This document shows, piece by piece, positions 54,345 through 63,785 of a DNA stretch of 64,000 nucleotides. The stretch is from the NCBI RefSeq assembly GCF_002251795.1, contig NZ_NOXU01000026.1:202797-266796 (forward strand), in the 5' to 3' direction. Under the pieces are notes generated by a model, which searched no databases, had not been told where the DNA came from, and worked only from the letters and a program-made list of their open reading frames with translations. The stretch is from Niveispirillum lacus (GTDB lineage Bacteria > Pseudomonadota > Alphaproteobacteria > Azospirillales > Azospirillaceae). A program made the position numbers and the translations under genes. Position 1 is the stretch's first letter. Each line of letters starts with the position of its first letter.

Positions 54345-54950
54345 TCATGCCTTCCGTTGTACAAATTTCAGCGCCGTATGTGTGGGTGACACCGCGCATA
54401 CCTTGTTGTCAACCAGTCCCGCCCCGCGACCGGCCTTGCGCACGTCATCCTGGGTGATGTCACGCCGCCCCTTTGGATAGGCGATCCACAGGCCAGCCTT
54501 AACCGCCAATGCAGGGGCTATTTCGGGGACGGCGTCCAGGTCGGCCGCGCTGTCGGCGACCAGAAGCACGAAATCGGCTTCCGGGGTCCCGAGAGCATCC
54601 CGGATGATACCAGCACGTGTAAGTTCGGCCGCCAGCACCGGGTCAGGCGCTTGTCCCGCCAACCGCACCCGATGGCCCGGCTTGATGCCAAGCTTGTCCA
54701 ACACAGTCTTGGGATTGCGGATAAAGGCTAGCCAGGCGGCTGCCCGGGTGGCGCCCAGGTCAAGTGCCAAAGAGCCATCCGCAACGCTGAGGACCAGGGC
54801 ATCGCCTACAAGAGCCGATGCTGTCAAATCGGCCAATAACAATTTGACCCGAAAATCGCCACGGAACAGTACATGGTCCCGTTCCAGCAGAGCCTTACCC
54901 GTTCCTTGTTGTCCACCCCAGCGGGCGGTGACCATCGCTTCATGTCCCAT
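54345..54950 (-). CDS. DUF3052 family protein
   Basis: A 201-residue protein of unknown role. The C-terminal half matches DUF3052: KLGIKPGHRVRLAGQAPDPV, FVLLVADSAADLDAVP, KAGLWIAYPKGRRDIT and GLVDNKVCAVSPTHTALKFV. The N-terminal half (LLERDHVLFRGDFRVKLLLA) is the extension often seen with it, perhaps a DUF1905-like beta-barrel. It lies 12 bases after chaC and ends at the start of the MBL gene, all on the minus strand. Confidence 0.75.
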   Translation of the reverse strand: MGHEAMVTARWGGQQGTGKALLERDHVLFRGDFRVKLLLADLTASALVGDALVLSVADGSLALDLGATRAAAWLAFIRNPKTVLDKLGIKPGHRVRLAGQAPDPVLAAELTRAGIIRDALGTPEADFVLLVADSAADLDAVPEIAPALAVKAGLWIAYPKGRRDITQDDVRKAGRGAGLVDNKVCAVSPTHTALKFVQRKA

Positions 54951-54962
54951 GGGTCTGCCCCC

Positions 54963-55514
54963 TTAGATACGGGCTGCCAGCTCCCGCAGCCCCTGATCCT
55001 CGATGCCCAGTTCGGCCAGATGGTCGATCAGGCTGGACAGGTAATCGACATTACGGCCGGACTGCCCCACCCCCTGGCGGATCAGTGATGCCGTGCCGTC
55101 GAGACCTAGCCGGCCGCAATATTGGCTGTGTGCAGGGTCAGCGGTGAAGGTCAGGGCCCGCACATCCCCCTGGTCGGTACGTACCCGCAGGCGGCGAGGT
55201 ATGTAGACACGGTAAGCCATTTCGCGCTGCCATAGATATCTCAGCACGTCGGGCACCGCCGCTGCTTCGACCCGAAACACCATGCCTCGGCATGCCCCTC
55301 CGCGGTCCAGTCCCAGTACGGCCCCCGGTCGTTCCGGCGTGCCCCGATGCTGGTGACTATAGATGCAGAAGCCCCGATGATAGCCCCGCAACAGTCCCTC
55401 ACGCTTTTCCACAAAGGGAAATCCAGGATTCCACATCAATGAACCATAGGCGAACACCCAGAGATCGGTACCGGGCGGGTGGTCAAAATCGGGTAGGGTG
55501 GAAGGGTTGGTCAT
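54963..55514 (-). CDS. Gamma-glutamylcyclotransferase, ChaC family
   Basis: A 183-residue ChaC-type enzyme that degrades glutathione to 5-oxoproline and Cys-Gly. VFAYGSLMWNPGFPF is the family YGSL nucleotide-like loop, FCIYSHQHRGTPERPGAVLG and GMVFRVEAAAVPDVL follow, and the C-terminal QSGRNVDYLSSLIDHLAELG fits the family end. The ATG at 55514 is preferred: the open frame continues 69 residues upstream but reads as non-coding. It is the first gene of an operon with DUF3052 and the MBL protein, and is divergent from the DUF2125 gene. Confidence 0.9.
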   Translation of the reverse strand: MTNPSTLPDFDHPPGTDLWVFAYGSLMWNPGFPFVEKREGLLRGYHRGFCIYSHQHRGTPERPGAVLGLDRGGACRGMVFRVEAAAVPDVLRYLWQREMAYRVYIPRRLRVRTDQGDVRALTFTADPAHSQYCGRLGLDGTASLIRQGVGQSGRNVDYLSSLIDHLAELGIEDQGLRELAARI

Positions 55515-55588
55515 TCTGGGTTGCCGGTTCCATCTCGCGGTCGCAAAATGGTAACGCAAGCCTTCCCTAGTGCCAACGCGGATATCCC

Positions 55589-56617
55589 ATGCTTCATCGC
55601 TATCGCGCCTTGTTCCTGGCCCTGTCCGCGGCGATTCTGTTGCTGCTGGCCTACACAGCTTGGTGGGCTGCTTTGGCAGGCAGGGTGCGGACGGTCCTGA
55701 CTGAGGCGCCGGGTAAGGCACTGGCGGAAAATGGGATCGTCCTCGACCTACGCGATCCGGTGGTCGCAGGCTTTCCCCTTTCGCTGACGGTTGATCTGTC
55801 CGGTTTACGGGCGCAATGGCCCAGTGGGACGATCCTGGAACTGGGTCCGTTGGCAGCCCATGCCTTTGCTTGGAACCCCAGCGAGATCCATGTCACCGCT
55901 GCCGCCCCCCTTCGGCTCGATCTGGCAGGGTCGGCCCGACATGCAACCATCTCCGGAACCGCTTCTGGCCTGACAGGAACGGTCAATCTGGGGTTGGACG
56001 GTCAACCGCTGCTGGTAACAGCCAGTCTATCGGCGCTGGGGGCATTGGCGAATGCCAGATGGGAGGCGGCAATGGCAACCATCACCTGGACAGCACCCGC
56101 CCAACCGCCGGGAGGTCCTACCGATCCGCAGGGCCAGGTCAGTCTGCTGGTCCGCGACCTGGACCTGCCGGGCAGGGTACCGGCCCCATTGTCGCGGCGG
56201 ATTGAACAGGTTTCCCTGTCCTATGAACCGCGCGGTCCGCTTCCGGCCAAGCCCAGCGTTGAGGGGATGACCGCCTGGCGCGATGGCGGCGGCACCGTCG
56301 AGATTCTGGGTGCCCGCGTGCTCTGGAGTGGCATGGACCTGCGTGCCAAGGCGACCCTCGCCCTGGACCGGCAGATGCAGCCCGAAGGCGCTGGCGCGGC
56401 AGAACTGTCGGGTGGTCAGACCTTGATCGACATGCTGGCACAGAATGGCGGTATGCAGACTGAACAGGCGGCGGCGATGAAGGCAGCCCTATCCACGCTG
56501 TCCAAACGGACCGATGACGGGCGGGACGTCTTGCAGGTGCCGGTCACGCTGCAGAATAGCCGCCTGTTTGTCGGCCCGCTACAAGTGGCGACCTTACCGC
56601 CGATCCCGTGGAATTGA
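55589..56617 (+). CDS. DUF2125 family protein, membrane-anchored
   Basis: A 342-residue protein with an N-terminal membrane anchor (ALFLALSAAILLLLAYTAWW) and a periplasmic beta-rich body typical of DUF2125, an alphaproteobacterial family of unknown function. Features are VLDLRDPVVAGFPLSLTVDL, SGTASGLTGTVNLGLDG and the C-terminal RDVLQVPVTLQNSRLFVGPL. The style recalls AsmA-like envelope proteins. It is divergent from chaC and convergent with accA. Confidence 0.8.
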   Translation: MLHRYRALFLALSAAILLLLAYTAWWAALAGRVRTVLTEAPGKALAENGIVLDLRDPVVAGFPLSLTVDLSGLRAQWPSGTILELGPLAAHAFAWNPSEIHVTAAAPLRLDLAGSARHATISGTASGLTGTVNLGLDGQPLLVTASLSALGALANARWEAAMATITWTAPAQPPGGPTDPQGQVSLLVRDLDLPGRVPAPLSRRIEQVSLSYEPRGPLPAKPSVEGMTAWRDGGGTVEILGARVLWSGMDLRAKATLALDRQMQPEGAGAAELSGGQTLIDMLAQNGGMQTEQAAAMKAALSTLSKRTDDGRDVLQVPVTLQNSRLFVGPLQVATLPPIPWN

Positions 56618-56739
56618 CCAAGGGCCGGCGCGTTCTCCCTTGCCTACCGAGCGTTGGGCAACCCGATCGGTCGTGTCGATCAAGAGGAGGCTTGACCGAA
56701 CGGCCTGTCCAATCTGTATCCGGCTACCGCAAAGCGATA

Positions 56740-57693
56740 TCAGCCCAGGCCTTTTTGACCCATATCCAGGAACTTCTGGCGACGATTCTGGCGCAGGGTC
56801 ACACCATCCTGGCCGCGGAGGCCCTCCAGAGCGTCCTCGATAGCATTTCCCAGCGCGCTGATCGTTTCCTCCCGTCGGCGATGGGCGCCGCCAATCGGCT
56901 CCATCACCACACGGTCGATGACGCCAAGTTCCTTCAGGTCCTGGGCCGTCAGGCGCAGGGCTGTGGCGGCATCGGCGGCATTGGCGGCGGAGCGCCACAG
57001 GATAGAGGCGCAGCCTTCGGGCGAAATCACCGAATAGATCGAATGTTCCAGCATCAGCACGCGGTCGGCGGCGGCAATGGCAATGGCCCCACCGGACCCA
57101 CCCTCACCGATAATGGTCGACACCATCGGTACCGTCAGGCGCAGGCAGCTCTCGATTGACTTGGCGATGGCTTCAGCCTGACCGCGTTCTTCCGCGGACA
57201 CGCCGGGGAAGGCGCCGGCAGTATCGACCAGCGAAAGGACGGGCAGGTTGAAACGGTCGGCCATGGCCATCAGGCGCTGGGCCTTGCGGTAACCTTCCGG
57301 CTTGGCCATACCGAAATTGTGCTTCACGCGGCTTTCGGTGTCGTTGCCCTTTTCCTGACCGATCACGACAACAGAACGACCACGGAATCGGCCCAACCCG
57401 CCGATGACGGCCCGATCCTCTCCGAACAGCCGGTCTCCGGCCAGCGGCGTGAAATCAGTGATCAGGGCCTGGACATAATCAAGGCAGTGCGGCCGATTCG
57501 GGTGACGGGCCACCTGTACCTTCTGCGCCGGGGTCAGCTTGGCATAGGTGGCGCGCAGCAGCTTATCCACCTTGTCCTGAAGCTTCTTCACCTCGTCGGC
57601 GATATTCAGATCACCGCCATCGGCAAGGTGGCGCAGCTCCTCGATCTTGGATTCCAGCTCCGCGATCGGCTTTTCAAATTCCAGGAAATGCAT
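56740..57693 (-). CDS. accA: Acetyl-CoA carboxylase, carboxyltransferase subunit alpha
   Basis: The alpha subunit of the carboxyltransferase that makes malonyl-CoA for fatty acid synthesis, 317 residues from the ATG at 57693 ([20 protein letters not shown]), the usual length. Signatures are [60 protein letters not shown] and [13 protein letters not shown]. The open frame runs 15 residues further upstream (ATG 57738). accB, accC and accD are not in the window. Confidence 0.97.
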   Translation of the reverse strand: MHFLEFEKPIAELESKIEELRHLADGGDLNIADEVKKLQDKVDKLLRATYAKLTPAQKVQVARHPNRPHCLDYVQALITDFTPLAGDRLFGEDRAVIGGLGRFRGRSVVVIGQEKGNDTESRVKHNFGMAKPEGYRKAQRLMAMADRFNLPVLSLVDTAGAFPGVSAEERGQAEAIAKSIESCLRLTVPMVSTIIGEGGSGGAIAIAAADRVLMLEHSIYSVISPEGCASILWRSAANAADAATALRLTAQDLKELGVIDRVVMEPIGGAHRRREETISALGNAIEDALEGLRGQDGVTLRQNRRQKFLDMGQKGLG

Positions 57694-57780
57694 CGACGTG
57701 ACTGTTCCGCCCTTGGCATGAAGCGGGCTGATTAGCATGAGATTCGGCCGAGGGCCATAGTGTGTGTGCGCAGGGGTGGA

Positions 57781-58545
57781 TTAATCCAGCACGCGCACCG
57801 CATCACCCGGCTTGATCTCCCCGCCCTGTTCGACATGGGCATAGACGCCGCAGACCACATGGTCGAAGCCGCTTTTCAGCGCCTTCAGCAAGGCCATGTC
57901 GCGTTCGCCAGTGGCAGGGTTGACTTCCACCGCGGCACAGCGGGTCGTGGTCTTGAACACCGACAGCACCGTGTCGCCGATGGCGATACGCTTGTCCACC
58001 CAGGCCATTTCGGCCCAGGGTTCAAGGCCCGACAGGTGCAGATTGGCGCGGAAACGCAGGGGATCGACGGGTCGTTGCGTCACCCGGCCGATATCCCTCA
58101 CCGAAGCCAGGTTCAGAAGCGACACGGCCTTGTCGGGAATGTCGGTGAAGTTATGGCCGGGGCTTTCCACGATCTTGTAGGGACCCGGAGCGGCGGCATC
58201 CTTCATATAGGCCGACAGGAACTGATCGATCAAAAGACGGCCTGTGGCGGTGTCGATACGTCCACCAGCCACCCGCTTGCCATTACGGTTCAAGATCAAC
58301 ATACAGGTGGCGGGATCGAACGCTGCCTGCAGGGTTGCCAGCTTTTCATCGCGCAACAGGACCAGAAAGTTGGTCTTTGGCTTCCAAGACGGTTCCAACG
58401 GGTCGAACTGCGTCGCCCGATGCAGAATGGCAAAGCGCCGGTCATGCGGCAGGCAGCCGCCCGGCGTCAGGGTGACATGGTCCAGGAACTGGGCTGAAAG
58501 CCCTTTCACCGGATAATATTGGATAGCGTCAAGCGTCACGGACAT
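57781..58545 (-). CDS. MOSC domain protein
   Basis: A 254-residue protein with an N-terminal MOSC_N beta-barrel (LDAIQYYPVKGLSAQFLDHV) and a C-terminal MOSC domain (FRANLHLSGLEPWAEMAWVD, then TTTRCAAVEVNPATGERD with the conserved cysteine that may hold molybdenum sulfide). Relatives include the mARC/YcbX-type enzymes that reduce N-hydroxylated compounds. ATG 58545 is preferred over the longer frame. It lies 87 bases upstream of accA on the same strand. Confidence 0.88.
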   Translation of the reverse strand: MSVTLDAIQYYPVKGLSAQFLDHVTLTPGGCLPHDRRFAILHRATQFDPLEPSWKPKTNFLVLLRDEKLATLQAAFDPATCMLILNRNGKRVAGGRIDTATGRLLIDQFLSAYMKDAAAPGPYKIVESPGHNFTDIPDKAVSLLNLASVRDIGRVTQRPVDPLRFRANLHLSGLEPWAEMAWVDKRIAIGDTVLSVFKTTTRCAAVEVNPATGERDMALLKALKSGFDHVVCGVYAHVEQGGEIKPGDAVRVLD

Positions 58546-58646
58546 GATGTCGATAAGATAATCTGCGGCATGGTCACGGCGCAACCCGGACGATACGGTA
58601 GAATCGGTAATTTAGTTTCATAGTTCTGCCCGACGAGCCTTAAATA

Positions 58647-59213
58647 TCAGAACAGGCCCAGCTGCTGCGCCGGTAGAAACGCCCCTTCAATCCGCAGCAG
58701 TGTCAGTTTCGTATCCACCCCGCCGGGCGCGGAGAAGCTACCGGTCCCGCCTGCCGCTGCCATCACCCGGTGGCAAGGCACCACAATGGGCCATGGATTG
58801 CGGCCGAGCGACTGCCCCACGGCACGGGGAACGATCGATGCTGGCAGATCAGCCAGCACATCGGGGGGCAGTTGTTTGCCTACCTGCCCATAGGTCAGGG
58901 TCTTTCCCGGCGGGATGGCGCGGGCGATGGCATAAACCGCGCGGTCAAAGGGGCTGGTGGCCGCCATATCCAGCCGGATTTCTGCCAAATCCCGCTTCTG
59001 CCCCGACAGCAGGGCGCGGATGCCGGCAATGGCCGATGCCGCTTCCGCATCCGGTTCGCCCGCCACCGCCCCGGGCACCGCCCGGCGCATCTTCTGCGCC
59101 AGATCACCACCTTCCACCGCCGGCAGGCGCACGGCCAGCAGCCCACCCGGACGCCAGGCGATGGCGCAGGTGCCGATGGTCGTGTCGAACAGGTGAAAGT
59201 ATCGTTCAATCAT
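58647..59213 (-). CDS. Methylated-DNA--[protein]-cysteine S-methyltransferase
   Basis: A DNA repair protein of the Ogt/AGT family that removes O6-alkyl groups from guanine by suicide transfer to cysteine. IVVPCHRVMAA holds the acceptor Cys near residue 147, preceded by IPPGKTLTYGQVGKQL and RAVGQSLGRNPWP, the helix-turn-helix and asparagine hinge. The ATG at 59213 (MIERYFHLFDTTIGTCAIAW) fits the family start; ATG 59225 and GTG 59249 are alternatives. The region between it and clpB must hold both divergent promoters. No Ada domain is present. Confidence 0.9.
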   Translation of the reverse strand: MIERYFHLFDTTIGTCAIAWRPGGLLAVRLPAVEGGDLAQKMRRAVPGAVAGEPDAEAASAIAGIRALLSGQKRDLAEIRLDMAATSPFDRAVYAIARAIPPGKTLTYGQVGKQLPPDVLADLPASIVPRAVGQSLGRNPWPIVVPCHRVMAAAGGTGSFSAPGGVDTKLTLLRIEGAFLPAQQLGLF

Positions 59214-59377
59214 GCTGGTAACCATAGCCACCCGGTCAGGTTCCGTCACGGACCCTTGCGGGCTTGGGTCCTGCTTCCCACATCAGATACGATCCTCCCG
59301 GATCGCACTTGACGTGGATCATCGCATTCATCGGGCCCAGCGGGGACGATGGGGCAAAATCGGGGAGTTTGTGGGTT

Positions 59378-62014
59378 ATGGACTTCAAGAATTATACCGA
59401 ACGCGCCCAGGGTTTCATCCAGGCGGCGCAAGGGGCAGCGGCGCGGGCTGGACATCAGCAGCTGACGCCCGAACATCTGTTGAAGGCGCTGCTGGAGGAC
59501 CAGGAGGGCATGGCCGCCAACCTGATCACCAGTGCCGGCGGCAATGCCCGCATGGCGGAGGCCGCTGTTGACGCCGCCTCGCGCAAGCTGCCCAAGGTGG
59601 AAGGGGGGGGGACCCAGCTTTTCGCGACGCGCGAACTGGTTCGCACCTTTGAACAGGCGACAGAGCTGGCCAAGAAGGCCGGCGACAGTTTTGTCACCGT
59701 CGAACGGCTGCTGCTGGCGCTGGCACTGTCCACGGGCACCGACGCGGCCAAGGCGCTGACTGACGCTGGTGTGACGCCGCAGAAGCTGAATGAAGCCATC
59801 AATAGCTTGCGCAAGGGGCGCACCGCCGACAGCGCGTCCGCCGAACAGGGGTATGACGCCCTGAAGAAGTACGCCCGTGACCTGACGCAGGCGGCGCGCG
59901 ATGGCAAGCTGGACCCCGTGATCGGGCGCGACGAGGAGATCCGTCGTACCATCCAGGTGCTGGCGCGGCGCACGAAGAACAACCCTGTGCTGATCGGCGA
60001 ACCCGGCGTGGGCAAGACCGCCATTGTGGAGGGGCTGGCACTACGCATCATCAATGGCGACGTGCCCGAGGGGTTGAAGACCAAGCGCCTGCTGTCGCTG
60101 GATTTAGGCGCGCTGGTGGCCGGTGCCAAGTTCCGCGGTGAGTTCGAAGAACGGTTAAAGGCCGTTTTGTCAGAGATACAGTCGGCAGCCGGCGAGATTA
60201 TCGTTTTCATTGATGAGTTGCATACGCTGGTCGGGGCCGGCAAGGCCGATGGTGCCATGGATGCGTCAAATATGCTGAAGCCCGCGCTGTCGCGGGGTGA
60301 GTTGCATTGCGTGGGCGCCACCACGCTGGACGAGTACCGCAAATATATTGAGAAGGACCCGGCCCTGGCCCGCCGGTTCCAGCCTGTATTCGTGGCTGAA
60401 CCGACGGTGCAGGACACAATCTCCATCCTGCGCGGGCTGAAGGAAAAGTACGAGCTGCACCATGGTGTGCGTATCACCGATAGCGCCATCGTGTCGGCCG
60501 CCACGCTGTCCAACCGCTATATCACGGACCGGTTCCTGCCCGACAAGGCCATCGACCTGATCGATGAGGCCGCTTCGCGGCTGCGCATGGTGGTGGACAG
60601 TAAGCCCGAAGCCATTGACGAGTTGGACCGCCGTATCATCCAGTTGAAGATCGAACGTGAGGCACTGAAGAAGGAAACTGACCAGGGTTCCCGCGACCGG
60701 CTGGAAAAGCTTGAATTGGAACTGGCCGAGCTGGAGCAGAAATCCGGCACCCTGACGGCGCAGTGGCAGGCGGAAAAGGATACGCTGACCGGTGCTCAGA
60801 AGCTGAAGGAAGAGCTCGATCGGGCCCGGGCCGAACTGGAACAGGCGCAGCGTGCTGGTGACTGGGCGCGGGCAGGAGAGATTACCTATGGCCGGATTCC
60901 CGATTTGGAAAAGCGTTTGACCGCTGCCGAGGCCGCCAGCCAGAACCGCATGCTGAATGAGGCGGTGCGGGAACAGGATATTGCCGCCGTGGTCAGTCGC
61001 TGGACCGGCATTCCCATGGACAAGATGTTGACGGGCGAGCGTGAGAAGCTGTTGCAGATGGAAACCCATCTGGGCAGCCGCGTGATCGGGCAACAGGAGG
61101 CGGTGATTGCCGTCGCCAATGCTGTCCGCCGCTCACGTGCCGGCTTGCAGGACCCCAATCGCCCCATCGGAAGTTTCCTGTTCTTGGGGCCCACGGGTGT
61201 GGGCAAGACGGAATTGACCAAGGCGTTGGCGGAATTCCTGTTCGATGATGAAACGGCGATGGTCCGCCTTGACATGTCCGAGTACATGGAAAAGCACGCA
61301 GTCAGCCGCATGATCGGCGCGCCGCCGGGCTATGTTGGCTATGACGAGGGCGGAGCCTTGACCGAGGCCGTGCGCCGCCGCCCCTATCAGGTGGTGCTGT
61401 TCGATGAGGTTGAGAAGGCCCACCCTGATGTCTTCAATATCCTGTTGCAGGTACTGGATGATGGGCGCCTGACCGATGGGCAGGGCCGCACAGTCGATTT
61501 CCGGAATACCTTGATCATCATGACCTCGAACCTAGGGTCTGAATTCCTGGCTAATCTGCCGGATGGTGAAGACAGCGCGGCGGCACGTAGCCAAGTGATG
61601 GAAGTGGTGCGGGGGTCCTTCCGACCAGAGTTCCTGAACCGGCTGGATGAAATTCTGATCTTCCATCGGCTGTCACGGGCCAACATGTCCGGCATCGTGG
61701 ATGTGCAGTTGGCGCGCCTCACCCGCATGCTGGCGGATCGCGACCTGGCCCTTGAACTGACAGGCGCTGCCAAGGAGTGGTTGGCTGACAAGGGCTACGA
61801 TCCCGTCTATGGGGCGCGGCCTCTGAAGCGGGTCATCCAGCGCGAATTGCAAAATCCCCTGGCGACCCGCATCCTCGATGGCAGAGTGGTTTCAGGCGCC
61901 CCAGTAAAAGTTGATGCTAACATGGAGGGGCTCCTGATCCAGGGAGAGCCAGCCCACGGTTCCCTGCCGCCGGCGGGTGAGTCAGCCTGGGGCCAGGCAC
62001 GCACTGTTCATTGA
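59378..62014 (+). CDS. clpB: ATP-dependent chaperone ClpB
   Basis: The disaggregase that works with DnaK, 878 residues from ATG 59378 ([20 protein letters not shown]). Order is the Clp N domain, AAA1 with [15 protein letters not shown] and Walker B VFIDELH, the M-domain coiled coil (about residues 410-530), and AAA2 with [17 protein letters not shown] and [13 protein letters not shown], then the C-terminal D2-small domain ([18 protein letters not shown]). The frame extends 38 residues upstream, but that part lacks a family match. A heat-shock promoter is expected; CTTGAC about 80 bases upstream followed by CATTCAT is a weak candidate only. A strong terminator follows. Confidence 0.98.
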   Translation: MDFKNYTERAQGFIQAAQGAAARAGHQQLTPEHLLKALLEDQEGMAANLITSAGGNARMAEAAVDAASRKLPKVEGGGTQLFATRELVRTFEQATELAKKAGDSFVTVERLLLALALSTGTDAAKALTDAGVTPQKLNEAINSLRKGRTADSASAEQGYDALKKYARDLTQAARDGKLDPVIGRDEEIRRTIQVLARRTKNNPVLIGEPGVGKTAIVEGLALRIINGDVPEGLKTKRLLSLDLGALVAGAKFRGEFEERLKAVLSEIQSAAGEIIVFIDELHTLVGAGKADGAMDASNMLKPALSRGELHCVGATTLDEYRKYIEKDPALARRFQPVFVAEPTVQDTISILRGLKEKYELHHGVRITDSAIVSAATLSNRYITDRFLPDKAIDLIDEAASRLRMVVDSKPEAIDELDRRIIQLKIEREALKKETDQGSRDRLEKLELELAELEQKSGTLTAQWQAEKDTLTGAQKLKEELDRARAELEQAQRAGDWARAGEITYGRIPDLEKRLTAAEAASQNRMLNEAVREQDIAAVVSRWTGIPMDKMLTGEREKLLQMETHLGSRVIGQQEAVIAVANAVRRSRAGLQDPNRPIGSFLFLGPTGVGKTELTKALAEFLFDDETAMVRLDMSEYMEKHAVSRMIGAPPGYVGYDEGGALTEAVRRRPYQVVLFDEVEKAHPDVFNILLQVLDDGRLTDGQGRTVDFRNTLIIMTSNLGSEFLANLPDGEDSAAARSQVMEVVRGSFRPEFLNRLDEILIFHRLSRANMSGIVDVQLARLTRMLADRDLALELTGAAKEWLADKGYDPVYGARPLKRVIQRELQNPLATRILDGRVVSGAPVKVDANMEGLLIQGEPAHGSLPPAGESAWGQARTVH

Positions 62015-62029
62015 GCCCATCGTGGAGAT

Positions 62030-62065
62030 AAAGCCCGGCCGAATCGCTTCGGCCGGGCTTTATTC
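62030..62065. terminator. Bidirectional terminator between clpB and the M23 gene
   Basis: AAAGCCCGGCCGA (62030-62042) pairs exactly with TCGGCCGGGCTTT (62049-62061) around ATCGCT, followed by ATTCTGTG. The A/T ends make it usable from both sides of the convergent pair. Confidence 0.88.
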
Positions 62066-62081
62066 TGTGTGATCACGGTGG

Positions 62082-63464
62082 TCAGCAGCCGCGCTTGCGA
62101 TCGCAACCGGGTGTAGATGACTTGCCCGTCGGTGGTGTGGTCGCCACAAGGCCGATCCCATCAGTGACCTGATCGCCACCCGCATTGAACCGCTGCTGCA
62201 GGTTGGCCATCACGCCTTTGAAGCGGGCCAACTCCTTGCCTTCCAGATTGCGACCGGTTGGGAGAGTGACGGACAGCGGATTAACCTGTTGTCCGTTCTT
62301 CACAATCTCATAATGAAGATGCGGCCCGGTGGAGCGGCCCGTGGTGCCGACATAACCGATCACATCCCCCTGCGCGACACGTGCACCCCGACGCATGCCA
62401 GCACCAAATCGCGACATATGCGCATAGGCCGTGGAAATCTCACCATTGTGGCGGATGCGGATATAGTTGCCGTAAGCGCCTTTCGGCCCGACCTCTTCCA
62501 CAACACCGGCACCAGCCGAATAGATCGGTGTTCCAGTCGGCGCGGCAAAATCCACCCCCTTGTGCATTTTTGAATAGCCGAGCACGGGATGGCGACGCAT
62601 GCCGAAACCGGATGACAGACGCGCGCCGTCAATCGGGGTTTTAAGCAGGGCCTTACGGATGGATGAGCCCTGAGCGTTAAAGAACTCTGCGATGCCTTGG
62701 CTATCCTCATAGCGATAGATCGCTTGTTCCTTGCCCGACAGGGTCAGTGAAGCATAGAGGATATGGCCATTGCCACCAGCAACGACCTCGCCATCTTCAG
62801 TCACCACCTGTTCATACAGAACCTCGAACCGGTCCCCCGGCTGGATGTCACGTTGGAAGTCGACATCATATGAATAGTTTCGAATCAGCTCGGTCAGCAC
62901 ATTCATGGGCACGCCAGCCGCACGCCCCGATTCGAACAGCGAAGACCGGATCACGCCTTGGGCAGCAACGGCGCGCCGCCCGAGTTTTTTGGCTGTCTCT
63001 GCGGCCTGAAATCGGACGCCATTAAAACTGACAGACACCGATCGCTCAACAGCGGGCTGGAAGGCAAAACCGACGAATCGATCCTCGTTGCCAGTGCGGT
63101 CGAACATCACCTCAACAGGCTGCCCTGACTTCATACGGCGCGGATCATAGACGGCCTTCAGGGCTGCAACGGCTTCCTGCGCATGCGGCTGTGGGACGTC
63201 GGCTTCCAGAAGCACCTGCATCAAAGTTTCGCCGCGACCCAGGCTGACCAATCGACGTTCAACTGGGTCAGCGGCCTTTTCAATATCACCCCAGGCATCA
63301 GGGGCAGCAGAAGGTCCTTGCTGTGCATCAAGCGACGCGGGCGCAGAGGCCGTTTCCCCCGCCATCATGGCCGACGGGCCGTCAGAATAAAGGAAAGCGG
63401 CAGAACCAGCGCCACCCAAGGCAGCCAGCGCCATAGTCGCAATCGCAAAACGCTTCATCAGCAC
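62082..63464 (-). CDS. M23 family metallopeptidase (LytM/MepM-like)
   Basis: A periplasmic cell-wall endopeptidase or division regulator. I chose GTG 63464, which is 7 bases after GGAGG and gives 460 residues with a signal anchor (RFAIATMALAALGGAGSAAF). A LysM/OapA-like region (LGRGETLMQVLLEADVPQ) precedes the peptidase domain with HKGVDFAAPTGTPIYSAGAG (zinc His and Asp) and GPHLHYEIVKNGQQVNP (second His pair); all zinc ligands are present, so it is probably active. The frame stays open up to an ATG at 63701, whose 80 extra residues contain a second signal-like helix and six cysteines. ATG 63458 is a third option. Confidence 0.9.
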   Translation of the reverse strand: MLMKRFAIATMALAALGGAGSAAFLYSDGPSAMMAGETASAPASLDAQQGPSAAPDAWGDIEKAADPVERRLVSLGRGETLMQVLLEADVPQPHAQEAVAALKAVYDPRRMKSGQPVEVMFDRTGNEDRFVGFAFQPAVERSVSVSFNGVRFQAAETAKKLGRRAVAAQGVIRSSLFESGRAAGVPMNVLTELIRNYSYDVDFQRDIQPGDRFEVLYEQVVTEDGEVVAGGNGHILYASLTLSGKEQAIYRYEDSQGIAEFFNAQGSSIRKALLKTPIDGARLSSGFGMRRHPVLGYSKMHKGVDFAAPTGTPIYSAGAGVVEEVGPKGAYGNYIRIRHNGEISTAYAHMSRFGAGMRRGARVAQGDVIGYVGTTGRSTGPHLHYEIVKNGQQVNPLSVTLPTGRNLEGKELARFKGVMANLQQRFNAGGDQVTDGIGLVATTPPTGKSSTPGCDRKRGC

Positions 63465-63758
63465 TGACGAACCTCCATCCCCACGCTCCTCCTGGTTTTT
63501 GACCGATTGGCTGCCAGGCCCGCAGGCTTGGCGGATGTTCGCAGAAGTGACAGTACCGACACTGTCAACGACACACTTCCTGGGAAGAATGCGTTTCTCG
63601 CAGCGGACCCGTGCTTCCTGCACCGATGCGCAGGCATAATCCCCATCCACGCACTGGAATGCGAGCAAAAAGACAAGGGTGGCGGCAAAAAACTTGGCCA
63701 TCGCTTGGGTCTGGGCCTCTCTGCCTGCTCACGATGCCGGCCGCCAAGCTGTGATCAG

Positions 63759-63785
63759 CTTTCGCGATATATCTTTCGCGATATA
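63759..63785. repeat. Tandem 13-bp repeat with TCGCGA cores
   Basis: CTTTCGCGATATA occurs exactly at 63759-63771 and 63773-63785 (period 14). Another AT-flanked CGCG run follows at 63792-63799. It is probably a regulatory site for the minus-strand peptidase gene or a gene beyond the right edge. Confidence 0.65.

Noticed and set aside
59290..59325. Heat-shock (RpoH) promoter for clpB
   Set aside because: CTTGAC followed by CATTCAT is only a partial match, so it is not listed as a feature.
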